Assembly (NCBI GenBank): GCA_949357655.1
Contig: CASHTG010000002.1
Coordinates: 868,001 to 932,000, forward strand
Source of the DNA: Parascedosporium putredinis
Taxonomy: Eukaryota > Ascomycota > Sordariomycetes > Microascales > Microascaceae
Reading direction: 5' to 3'
DNA length: 64,000 bases
Shown: positions 1 to 10,761 of the stretch, one piece after another
Layout: each line of letters begins with the position of its first letter
Numbering within the stretch: position 1 is the stretch's first letter
Translations under genes and position numbers: made by a program
The notes under the pieces: generated by a model
Database searches by the model: none
What the model saw: only the letters and a program-made list of their open reading frames with translations
What the model was told of the DNA's origin: nothing

Positions 1-3000
1 CTCCATGACAGTCTTTAAGGCGACTGAGAAGTTTGAAGCCAGCGCTTTCTGTTCCGAGGACGAAGCTTGGCGCAGAGAGCGCCTCATCCAGGAAATAGCA
101 TCTAAATTGGCATAGCCGAGTTAGCATCTTTGTACTTTTGACAAGATTATTCGCCGAATGATAGGTTTACTCACATTCAAAGAGCTCTCGGTTTGAAGTG
201 TAATCGGGATTGATCGAAAGCCCCACAACATTTCCCGGGACGAAATCCTCTTCGCGCTTCTTCAACTCCTCCGCAAGCTGGTTCTCGTACGCAAGCGCAC
301 TTCTCGGCTTCACAATGGCAAGCAACCAGATATTGAGCAGGCTCGGTCCCAGACTATCAGGGTCGGAAAGGCCTCTTTTGAGAAGGACGGCCACAAACAA
401 GGGAAGGTATCGTCGATGGCTGAGGGATAGCTTATGAGCTTCCGTCTGGAAAAGGCTGCATTTGCCCCGGCCAAAGGCTTGAGACACGTCGAGCAGGTTT
501 GTGAGGGAGAAGGATGACAGCAATTGGGCAGAGACAACAACCGCAAGCTCCGAGCATGTCTCCTTCTCAATGGCAGCGGTAGCGGACTTGGGCTGAATGG
601 CCAATGAACCCAAAACGCACCTTGCCATTGAGAAGTAGCAACGATAGTTCCCGGTGAAGGGCCGTCATCGCTTGAGAAAAGCTAGCAGTAACGTCTGAGC
701 CTTCCCTGGGCCCATCAACGAAGAGCTCCGACTTAGCTAGGTAGCCACGCAGAGTCTCCAGCGCCACTCTCAACATGGCCCAGTCTAACGTGACTGGCAT
801 GAGCGAAAAGTGGTTAAACACCTCCTCTAGTTGCAGTGATCCAAGCGCGAACGTGGCTGCAGTCGAGGTCCGCGCGTATGACATGGTGTCGAGGGAGGCT
901 TGAAGACAGGCGTACACAATCTCTTTTGCCACAGCTCGGTTCATCTTCACCACGAGCTCAATACGCGCCTGAGTGATTCCTTGACTGTCATCTTTTGAAA
1001 GGGCCAGGTACTGTTCCTGCGCATCTATCTCCGCCGTCTTGAACTGGTCTAAGAGTTGCTGAAAGATGCCGAATTGCCAGCGACGGAAGATTTTAAAAGT
1101 TTCCGCGTCTTCTTCGGTCGCCGCGATATATCTTGCAAGTTGGTTCCAAGCTCGAAGGTTCACGAGACAGGCGTCCTTGTGCGAGTCTCCAGGTTTGATT
1201 AGCGTCTCCAAGATGTGCGCCCCAGGACGAAACTGGCGCGGTGCGGCCCAGAACAGCGTGCAAAGCAAGTCATGGTGGTTTCGCAGAGACGCGAGGTCAT
1301 GAGAATGCAAGGCTTGCTCCTTGAGATACACACGGCTGTGGTTGGGCATGAGCCGGGCGATAAGGTTCCGAATATCGTTTGTGTCGCCACGATCTCCAAG
1401 CCGCTTGATGATGATAGCCACAAACTTGAGAAATATGTGAAAGCATCTATCCTCCGGCTCTATCACTAAGGACGGTTTTCCCCCAACTCCTCCAGGAAGC
1501 GAGGCGACTTGAAAGCTTCTTCGTTTCTCAGATGGGAAAGATCCTGAGATCCGAAAAAGTCGAAGATTGTCCCGATGATGCCGCCGCACTTTAGCCAGCC
1601 CCATTCTTGCGCCAGGAAATGGCACCTACCAAGAAGGGCTCGGCAGTAGTCATTGAAACTCGCAGGCTGGCGATTATTCTGCTTGTACAAATCGAAAACC
1701 CGCTTGATCAAACGCTGGGGCAAGGCCCACCCGTCCATAGAGATCAGCCTCCGGATTCCCGTGACAATTGTGCCATGGCTGTCAAATTCACGCAAGGGAA
1801 GGAGGAAAACATAGTTTGCCATAGGCTTTCGAAGCTCTCAGCGTCGACTTGCTGGTTGAGTTCATTGGTAAGAAGGACGGAATAGGTGACATCCCAAAAC
1901 CCGGATCGCGGAATATGGGCAAGCTCAAGCACTCGCATCAGGACGACCCAACAGTGCACTACTGCCTCCTTTGGCCGCACCCCTCTCCCGGTATGGCCGA
2001 TCTCGGCACCTTTCTAAAAACCGCAACACGGGGTCGGTGCCCTGTCCAAAGAGGGCTCGTGCCGTCGACTTTGCGATGCGAACTAGAAGATCCTCCATGG
2101 TCATGGATAGATCAAATAGAGACTTTAATTTTCGGCAAATATGTGTAGAGGTGAAAGCGAGGACCAGGATTCTAGATAGAACATCGACAGGTGCCACACG
2201 ACCGCGAGAATTTTTGGACAGTTGATCAGCATCAAGCCTCTCCTGAAACCCTTTCAGAAGTTCAAGAATACGATAAGCAAACGACTGTTCCGCCGCAGCG
2301 TCCATGAGGTGCATAGAATCTTGGACATAGCTGAGGACGAAATCAGCGGCGCGGACAGCGGTGGCATTGCCGGACGGATCAGTTTCCTCTGGGATTGAAT
2401 GAAGGTGGTCTATCATCCAGTCCATTAAAATTCCGAGCTCCGAGGAAACCTGAGCATCCCAAGAGCCCCAACGAAACGTTTTCCCGTCCAGGTCGAAGCT
2501 AACGCGGGGGCGAGCGTTCTGGAGCCTTCCATCGTGATAGCTATCGGTCGCCCTGTCTAGGCGGCCCCGCCAATCAGGGTCGACTCATGGAAAAAAACAT
2601 CCGGGTCTAATGGGAATATCTCGAAATGCTGGGTGTAGAGAGTGCCAAAAGGTCCTAGCCCTATAAGCCTACCCGAGTCCCCGCTACCTTCCGTCACCAG
2701 AGTCTCGGTGTAGGCGTGACCAGCTTGAGGCACGGGCTCATTAGCGTACTGGAATTGGGGTGCCGTCGTATCAACTTTTGTAGGAGTGGACTTCTTTCGA
2801 AATTTAGACCGCCTCCCGGCGTGCACAGGCACGGGATCAGCCAGGTCCTCCTCGCCTGGATGATGAGGTTCTGGTATGGAAGGCTCGTGAGGGCCCAGGG
2901 GGCGCGTTACATGGCCGCCACTGTGTGGAACGCCTACAGAGGCTGCGAAGGGCCTCGGGGGCCCTAGTTTGTTTTGAAATTTGCTCCAGAGGTTGTCTAG

Positions 3001-5695
3001 TTCACGTTTCCTGAGATGGAAGCTGCGCTTGTTCTGTTCCGCAGCATTTGTTTCAAGCTGAGCTTGTCTATAAATAGGACCAGGAGGCTGGTACATTCGG
3101 CTCGCCGTCGGCTCACGGGTGGCTTCTTGATTCGACCGAGGCTGTCCCGGACCCAAGGCTGTTTTGTCATACTTGACGTTGCCCTCATTGTTAACCTGCC
3201 GAATGACCTTTGTCCGTTTAGTTATAGGCCACGGCCGTACAGCAGGAGCAGCATTGAACGGTGGCTGGGGAGAGGTTCGCGCCTTCGAGACGGCACAGGC
3301 AACTGTCGGGGGCGATCCGGCCCATTCTCCAGTTTTGCATGACGCTATCAACATCGACATGATCCCAGCGGGTAGCCATTTGCAACAATTTGCGACTGGG
3401 GCTGGATCGCCCCTGAGAGGCACTCTGCTTCGCGGTGCGCGCGGCTATCTTAAGAAACCGAGGCGCACCAGGTTCTATGACGTCGAGGATACCAAGTTTC
3501 GGGATAGGAACGTGTGGTCGAATGCGGCTGGTGGTTTGCCTCGAGCCGGAGACACGGGTGCGGGGGCGGCGGTGGGCCTTGCGTTTTGCGGGACGTGGGG
3601 CGGCAGGCACCTGATCATCCGTTGCGCCAAAATGAGAGGTGATCCGAGATTGGGTGCTGCGGCTATTCGAGAGTCTTGCTTTCTTGACCGGCTTTGAGGA
3701 TCCAGCGCCCATTGGCCTCCGCTTTGAACGGGGTTTCACAGGCGCCATTACATCGATATGATTGTCCTCCATCGCCGAAGAGCCACTCTCTTCCTCTAGC
3801 TCTTCGGCTCCCTCTGTCCGCCCCGCTACAGTCGGCTCGAGAATCAAGGTCCTCTGCAGCATAGGCGCGGGACTGGACCCACGGCGGGCAAGGGAGCTTG
3901 GCCATCGTCGTCGTCGTCATCAGAAATATCGAATATGAGCCTTCTAGAAACGGCAGACCCAACACCTGGATCTCTTCGTTGAGCAACGCCACGTCGTTGC
4001 GCTGATCTTACTGGGGATTGGGCAGTTGGCTTAACAGGCTGCTGTGGACGCTGCGCTCTGGCATCTTTTTGCTCGTTCAGTCGTAGATATGACGGTGGCA
4101 ATACGCCACGAAGGCGCTTCCCGACCTTCCGAATAGCTTCGGTTTCACTACCGCTGGCTGACGATTTAGAAGATGCATCAGAATCTATGGCGGATTCATC
4201 ATCCAGTCCAGTAGTGAGATCAACCAGTCGATGGTGTGGGGTCTCGGTATCTGATTTTTCATCAGGAAGTTGAACTGGTTCTGGAGTTGGCTGCCGGGAT
4301 GGGGTCGGACGCGGTGGGGATGATGAGAAGAGCCCAGCCGGCACCTTTAACCTCGGAAGTGAGGTGATATGAGCTGCATTAGCCTCGGGGCGAGAAGGTG
4401 TGAGGTCATGTCCCCCATCTCGCGGATTGCGGTGAGCGCGAGGCTCGGTATTGACATCCCATCTCGTTCGTTTCGAAGGAACAGACAAATGAGTCATGGA
4501 TCTTCGCTTTTGCGCCTTTGTAGAAAGTGTTTGCTGCCTCGGTGCCCGTATCAGTTGGTCCAAGGACGGAAACTCGTCGAGGTCGGCATCATCATCCACA
4601 CTAGTATTATCGGTACCAGTCACGCTTGGCTGGCTGCTAGGGCCCCGTGATGCGGTGGAAGAGAAGCAATCGGCGTGATCGGGGAGGATGGCAGGTCAAC
4701 ATGTATCTGGGGCTCGTCAAGAGGAGCCTGCGCTTGGCTCTCATCGGAAAGATCAACCGTGTCGCCCGTCTCCTGCGTCTCGTCCTCGAAATCTCGCTCC
4801 TGCGAGTCATCCTCCGGCTCGGGATTTCGGCGTTGGCTGGACTGAGTTTCTAGACGCACGGGCTTTAATCCGTGGGACTTGAAGATCTTTGAATACAAGG
4901 CATTCTCTAGAGCGTATGGGTGTTTTTGGATCGGCTTCCGCGGGCGAAAGGTCCTATTTCCTAGTCCAAAATCTTGAAACTGGAGGTATTCAGGAGGAAA
5001 ATCAATAGATTCATCGTTGCTTAGCGAGAAATCCAAAGGGCCTTCTTCAGCACCTAGATCTGTGCTTTCCGCTCCTGAAAGTACGGTGTGTCGGGGGCCG
5101 AGCTGGTCGCCGGCCGCAGGTTCGATGTCTACTCTCCTCTCGGCCTCTCGGGGCTCGTCAACCTCGGGATCCGCTGTTGGAAGACATGTTGGCTGACTAT
5201 CGAATCCCCCACTACCAGCTATTTCCTTTCCAGTTGTGCGAGAGCCTGGGCTGGCCGACAGGTTTCGTGCGATCGGCTCCCTCTCGGGGAGAATGCGAGA
5301 GGATCCGGGGAGAAGACGCGAGCATAGTTTCTTATTATCGGTGACGTTCTTTGTTTGCGTGTCTGCGAGTCGTCAATATCGGAATCTAATTCTGAAGGCG
5401 GCTCGGAAAGTGGTGAAGACGGGAGGACGGTATCTATCTGTCCCAGTGTTTTGTGGTGACCAGATATCCGTGAAACGTTCTCCTTCTCTAAAGAGGCGGG
5501 AAGATCCCAGATAGCACTGTTCACCGGAAAGGATATCTCTTTTGTAGAAGACGGCTGCGTGCTGTTGCTCGATTTGCTTCTCAAAATCGTACCTAGCACA
5601 GGTGTGGCGGACGGGAGGGTGGCGTTTTCGTCGGTGTCAGAACCAAACTCATCTTCTGAGTCCGGTACCTCTCCCCTCTCCTTCCAAGTGGCCAT
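1..5695 (-). CDS. mms22: Mus7/Mms22 family replication-repair protein (partial, runs off left edge)
   Basis: Homologue of fission yeast Mus7 and budding yeast Mms22, which act with the Rtt101/Mms1 ubiquitin ligase at damaged replication forks in the nucleus. The start is at 5695; the N-terminus MATWKERGEVPDSEDE is typical of the family. Other conserved blocks are FRPRKPIQKHPY (about 4945), GKRLRGVLPPSYLRL (about 4100), PRFLKIAARTAK (about 3440), a FFHEST block (about 2585), IRRLISMDGW (about 1750) and LRNHHDLLCTLFWAAP (about 1270). Likely introns lie at 620-563 (58 nt, AAG acceptor) and 174-102 (GTGAGT...TTTAG). The frame is broken eight times, near 5223, 4643, 3870, 3310 (2 nt), 2566, 1981 (2 nt), 1819 and 1482. 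Restoring 10 bases makes 5695-621 divisible by three and joins every conserved block, so I infer sequencing error, not decay. The C-terminus is missing. Confidence 0.88.
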
Positions 5696-6314
5696 TGGAG
5701 TGTTGTGTGGTCATCGAGAGATCCCGAAGAGTCGAGTTAGCATCACAAGAGCATCTAAAGTTTCGCCAGTTTGCTCTAAAATTATTACCAAGGGAATATC
5801 TTCGGACCATCCGTCAGGTCGCGGGGCGGAACGCGTCGCGGTTGATTAAAGTGGTTCACTCTCACTGCACAGTTCACGCCTCCACGTGACTATGGGGTAT
5901 GCCACCCGATGCAGGTCCAGTCCCGTCTGGTCCTCGCGTTTTTATGCTGGACGCTCGCCTATCAATTATTAGCAACTATCTGCGGCGCATCTATTGGCTT
6001 GTCCACCATTAATTGTGCCACACGGTGCTCTGACTCTCGAGGCCCTATCCCATCAATTTTTGGCAGTGTAGTCCTCTCAAGACGTCCCACCCACCATAAA
6101 GACCTAGCCGTGTGCAGTCTCATGAAAAGCCTTTGGGGGACAAATTGACTGGTGCTGGTGTTTTTTCAATGATACGAAGCTTGCAATAGTTTGGACAATT
6201 TACGGCTACAGCTTGGATGACCAGAACTCAGCACGCATGAACAACCTCGACCCTGACAGACACCTCACCAGCCCAACGCCAAACCTCCACCCGCCCCCAG
6301 CCCCAGAAGCGATC
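5696..6314. promoter_or_regulatory. Divergent intergenic region, mms22 / small membrane protein gene
   Basis: No convincing ORF. It must hold the promoters of both flanking divergent genes. A CACGTG E-box lies at 5883-5888. No TATA box is clearly placed. Confidence 0.4.
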
Positions 6315-6590
6315 ATGTCTCTCGGTCGATACATACCGATGGTTCTCACTGTTGCGGCAGGCATCGCCATTAGTTAGAAAGCCCGCTCAAGTACCACCAG
6401 TCCTCCACACCACTAACCATGTTCTATAGGCAACTATACTTTCAAGCCACTCTTAGAACGAGACGCAGAGCGGCGAAAGGTCGAGACCTCGTCCAAGGAC
6501 AAGGATCAACCCCCAAGACAGTTGAGCCTCCGAAGGAGACAAAATGAACCTTTCGCAGGACGGGCGGCATTTGTGGCTCTACTTGTGTAG
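6315..6590 (+). CDS. Small single-pass membrane protein, 72 aa, function unknown
   Basis: A two-exon gene too short for simple ORF calling. Exon 1 is 6315-6372. The intron is 6373-6429 (57 nt, GTTAGA donor, CACTAAC branch site, CTATAG acceptor). Exon 2 is 6430-6590. The product has 72 residues. It starts MSLGRYIPMVLTVAAGIAIS, a hydrophobic segment of about 15 residues, followed by a charged tail (KPLLERDAERRK, then Lys/Asp- and Arg-rich stretches) and a short hydrophobic end (AAFVALLV). This shape suits a small membrane protein of mitochondria or ER. I do not recognise the family. Support is the clean canonical intron that keeps the frame open, plus the position opposite the mms22 promoter. 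A C5 run in exon 2 could hide an under-call that would change the C-terminus. Confidence 0.55.
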
Positions 6591-7134
6591 ATTTGTATAA
6601 TATTTTAAGGGCATTAAATCATGTTTATTTTCTAGACATTTCATAGGTGTGCACAGCTATTTTAGCACAGCACCTAGAAACTTACTCCAAGCGACGAGAA
6701 TATCTTAGAACGAGCTACCTCGGTGATAGAACTTTCATGAAAAGCGAATTCACCCCGCTCATCTAATCGTCGCAGAGTCCCCTCAAAGCCTGTCAGGCCA
6801 TCTTTACAACTGACATGGGGAGTAAATAGAGAAGGATTCATTGGCCCGCAGGAATGACATCCAACCATCCTAGGTGTAATAGCCAAATCCAGTTCACAAG
6901 TCCTTTGGCGTTGACTCGCCCACATCAGGTGAGGTTTCAAGTGGAGAAGCACGGAGCATATTGGTCCACATCAATGGCAAGCAGTCCGCTTCACGCACGC
7001 AGGAGCATCTGCTGGTATGTGCAGGAAATGCATCTATGTTCAATTGATGTTCGCTTTTGGCTTGTCTCACTGCGCTAGCTCCCAATCGGACGAGTACGAA
7101 GGCCCTGGCTGGACTTGGTCGGAAAGTGTATGTG

Positions 7135-7142
7135 TCACGTGA
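7135..7142. promoter_or_regulatory. TCACGTGA palindrome upstream of cox5
   Basis: An eight-base palindrome with a CACGTG core, about 270 bp before the cox5 start codon. This is the classic site of Cbf1-type bHLH factors. The same octamer precedes atp2. Its function here is inferred from sequence only. Confidence 0.4.
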
Positions 7143-7202
7143 TGTTATCGGTCTTTCAAGCCATTAGGTCATCTCCGAGGAGTTTTCGGCTGGGGGACAC
7201 TA

Positions 7203-7207
7203 CCAAT
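7203..7207 (+). promoter_or_regulatory. CCAAT box upstream of cox5
   Basis: CCAAT in the context ACCAATCAG, about 205 bp before the cox5 ATG. This is the usual orientation and distance for a Hap2/3/5 (AnCF) site. Respiratory-chain genes are known Hap targets in fungi; binding here is inferred. Confidence 0.35.
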
Positions 7208-7409
7208 CAGAGCACAAGCAAATCATACGATGACTTGGAGCTGCCCCCGAAAAAACCTCGTCGTTAAGCCAGAACAGCCGAACTGACCTCTGCTCTACCC
7301 AAAATCCGCCGGTATCATCAATTGACTCCCCTCCACTCCAACAATCGTCTCTCCTTCTTTTTCGTGGACCAAGGAAACGAGACCCGAACACCCATAATCC
7401 TTCTTCACG

Positions 7410-8330
7410 ATGCTCCGAACGCAAACCGCCACGAAAGTCGTCCGCCAGGCGCTGGTCCGCAGCCAGTTCGCCTCGGTCCCTGCCGCGACTCGGGGTAACG
7501 CCACCCGCGCTCTCTCCAACCCCATGCTCAACAACATCGAGAAGAGGTGGGAGTCGATGCCCCTTCAGGAGCAGGCCGAGCTCTGGATGGCGTTGAGGGA
7601 TAGGATGAAGGGTTCCTGGAAGGAGTTGACGGTGCAGGAGAAGAAGGCTGGTGGGTTCAATTCCCTTTAAACGATCCAACGTCATTTCATCAACCACACA
7701 CCCAACCACCTGATGCGAGCAATTGGAAATTGCCAATTGAACTTGGAGTGAACCAGGGAATTGTGGATAAGCCTTTACATCGCAATTGAGACTCATCGGC
7801 ACGACCGAGGACACCAATTGGCGGCTTGTTATCGACAACCTCGTTCACTTGCTCCAAGATCGCATGGTGTTCATTGGATCCATTCCGCCCCTTCACGTCC
7901 AAGATTGAACCTTGAAACAAAACTGACACTTCTTTTGACAGCCTACTGGATCGCTTTCGGTCCTCACGGCCCCCGCGCCCTTGACCCTCCTGGTGAGGGC
8001 AAGAGCCTCCTCTTCCACGTCTCCCTCGTCCTCGTCGCCACCCTCGGTCTCTTCGTCGCTATCCGCTCCTTCGGCAGCCCCTACCCTGACACTATGAGCC
8101 AGGAGTGGCAAGAAGCCTCCAACGAGATTCTCAAGGTACGCGTTTACCACGCCCACGCGCTCTTCACCCTTTTTTTTCCTGCTATATACTTCACTTACCC
8201 CAGGCCAATTGCCTCGATTGACTCGCTAACACTACATTAACAGGAGCAACGATCCGACCCTCTCACCGGTATCACTTCCGAGGGATACGAGGGCAAGGGC
8301 ATGGTTCAGTCCCCTCCTAAGGGTGCCTAA
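7410..8330 (+). CDS. cox5: Cytochrome c oxidase subunit V (COX4 family), mitochondrial
   Basis: Nuclear-encoded inner-membrane subunit of respiratory complex IV, homologous to yeast Cox5a and Neurospora subunit V. Three exons: 7410-7650, 7942-8135 and 8244-8330, giving 173 aa. The N-terminus is Arg-rich and acid-free (MLRTQTATKVVRQALVRSQ), as expected for a presequence. Conserved blocks are NIEKRWESMPLQEQAELW, YWIAFGPHGPRA across the first splice, and EWQEASNE. One membrane segment lies near residues 115-135 (LLFHVSLVLVATLGLFV), and the C-terminal GYEGKGMVQSPP motif is present. Intron 1 is unusually long (291 nt); intron 2 is 108 nt. No frameshift is present. It converges on clpX, 620 bp away. 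Confidence 0.95.
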
Positions 8331-8950
8331 TTTTGTGATAACACACCTCCACCACCAACCAAACGTATCTAGCGTACTAGTTTCCTGCGTTTCTCTTTCC
8401 TTTGTCGATAGAATAAGAGGAGCATTTGGCTCGCTCGGTTCTACCCCGGGCCGCCGTTTTGTAAAAAAGAAGAAGAGATTATCCTTTTAGATCCACTGTC
8501 GATATAACAGAGATCCTATCGTTCACTTGCTGGCTGTTTCCGCTACCAAAGTTGTGACGTGAATACCTTGGCATGCAAAAGAATCCGCTTACGAAAACCA
8601 ATCTTCACACAACCCTGCGACCTAGATCGCAGAATCACGAGCTTCCCATATTACGATCCGGTCCGCGAACGAGGCGGGAGTATCTATGAGCGAGCTTTGG
8701 CATAGACACCCACCATCGCGATGGCCGGATACGGTGACTCGAGCCTTTCATGGCATAATTGTAGTGGAAAAGGTGGTAATGACACTTAAGGTTCAGGTTG
8801 AGAAATAGCATGAATTCGTATACTACATAATCATCTAACAAGATATACTTCAGCATACCTATCCTCCTGGCCCCATCCACATGATGCAAAAGAAAAGGAA
8901 ATATAATAAAGGGGGTATTTACAACTCATCCCGTCTTTTAGCTCCTCCAA
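8331..8950. other. Convergent 3' intergenic region, cox5 / mcx1
   Basis: Holds only the two facing 3' ends. No coding signal is seen. Confidence 0.4.
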
Positions 8951-10761
8951 CTAGGCCCCGCTCTCGCCCGCCTCTCTAAGCTGTTCGAACGAGGAAGTGG
9001 GGCCCGTCTCCGGGGCACCCTCGCCATCCTCCTCCCTCAGGCGCCTCTCGAGCTCGAACTTGCCGTCCTTGCCCCAGTACATGGCCTTTTCATCGCCGCG
9101 CACACAGGCCTCCGTGATGAGAATGTAGGGCATGGGAGCATCGAAGATGGGCTCGGCCAGCACCCTCTCCATCTCCATCTTGAGGCCACGCGCGCCCGTC
9201 TCGGACTTGGCAGCGCGTTCGGCGATGGCGTGGAGGGCCCTGCGGGTGAAGAAGAGCTTGGACGGGTAGGTCTCGAAGAGGGCCGAGTACTGGGCGACGA
9301 GGCTGTTTCGCGGCTCGGTCAAGATGCGGTAGAGGTCGTCGAGGGAGAGGGGCTCAGGGCGCAGACGTTGTGAAGGCGGCCAATGAGCTCGGGGATGAAG
9401 CCCATGGTCTGTAGATCGGCGGGCGTGGTCAGGTCGAGGGGGTAAAGGTGGAGGGTATGCCCTCGTGCGTGTTCTGGTGGGGTAGGTGAGAGTACACCTT
9501 CTGGGGCAAAACATTGCCTCCTGCCGCCAGAGAATACTGCGGGCTGATCTGGGCGCCGAAGCCCATGGAAGGTTTAGACACCCTGCGCATGACGATCTTG
9601 TCGAGCCCGACAAAGGCGCCGCAGAACACAAAGAGGATATTACTGGTATCGATGATGAACTGTTCGGACCTGCTCCCAGGCGGCGGCGTGGGGGTGAGGC
9701 GATTGCGATTGGGAGCCTGGGCCGGTGGTAGCACCGGCACTGTTGTAAGTCGTCGTGGGGGAGGAGTGGCACGAGTCAGCTTGCCGTCCTTGATGGTGAT
9801 GGTGACTTTGGTGCCCTCGACCAACTTCAAGAGTGCCTGCTGGACACCCTCGCCGCCTACATCCCTCCCGTTCGCGATGTCTTTCCTAGCAATCTTGTCG
9901 AATTCGTCCAGAACTATGATTCCCCGCTGGGTCAAGTCGACGTCGTAATTCGCCTCAATCAGCAACCTCTCGATACAGGTCTCGACGTCCTGGCCGACAT
10001 ATCCAGCTTGGGTGAAAGAATTGCAGTCAGATATCGTAAAGGGCACATTGAGCATCTTGCTCAAGGTTCTAAAAGAGAATTACACACATGTTAGCGAGGC
10101 GTTCATGGTACTCGTAGAGATAATATAGATATAGAGACACAGATGGCACGCACTCTAATATGTAAGTCTTTCCGACACCCGTAGGACCAAGGAGCAAAAG
10201 GTTACTCTTATCAATCTTGACATGCTCCGGCAGGTTGGTTTCTAGAGTTTCGCCTCCAAAGAGATTCTCTAAAAGCGCTCCATCTACGCCCTGACGGCCG
10301 GTCGGGGTCGCCTGCGGGTCATTAAACTCGTGGCGGTAGGTCTGGTAGATGGCGTCATAGGCCGGCTCGTCAGACTGCTCCTTCGCCCGCTGTCTCTGAA
10401 GCTTCTCCCGGTGGTTCCGGTCGGAAATTTCCTGGTAGTCTCGGCGTTTCACGGCTTGGTAGTGATTGAATATGGTCGAGCATATCGTCTTCTTCGCGCG
10501 ATGCTGTCCAACTACAAAGTCATCGACTCGCTTTTTCAGATCGCGAGGGTAAAACTCGGGAACGCCATAGTTGGCCTTGTGTTTGAACATGGGCCCTCGG
10601 CCTTCGTTGGCAGGGTCATAACTCGAGGAGAAGCCGGAGCCAAAATCCTGACTACGACGATGAGCCGACCGACATGTGGAAAGAGACAAGTAGCGGTTTC
10701 GAGGGCCGGTTTTAAGGATACTCGGTGAGGAGGTGGCGAGCGGTCTCGTGAGCGGGGCCAT
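8951..10761 (-). CDS. mcx1: Mitochondrial ClpX-type AAA+ unfoldase
   Basis: ATP-dependent unfoldase of the ClpX/Mcx1 family, expected in the mitochondrial matrix. Exon 1 is 10761-10154, the intron is 10153-10069 (GTGCGT...TTTTAG) and exon 2 is 10068-8951, giving about 575 aa. The N-terminus is basic, like a targeting sequence; there is no bacterial-type zinc finger. Walker A is GPTGVGKT, Walker B IIVLDEFDKI, followed by GEGVQQALLKLVEGT and the sensor region NILFVFCGAFVGLDKI. The C-terminal domain has GFIPELIGR (restored frame), LTEPRNSLVAQY and GARGLKMEME. Two one-base losses break the frame, in G runs at 9438-9442 and 9349-9352. A proline-rich stretch between about 9790 and 9680 reads unnaturally and may hide further compensating indels. 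Confidence 0.92.

Larger units (their letters stand above)
6591..7409. promoter_or_regulatory. Intergenic region upstream of cox5
   Basis: No supported gene; the minus-strand ORFs here have no recognisable domain. The right part is the cox5 promoter, with TCACGTGA at 7135-7142 and a CCAAT box at 7203-7207. Confidence 0.4.
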
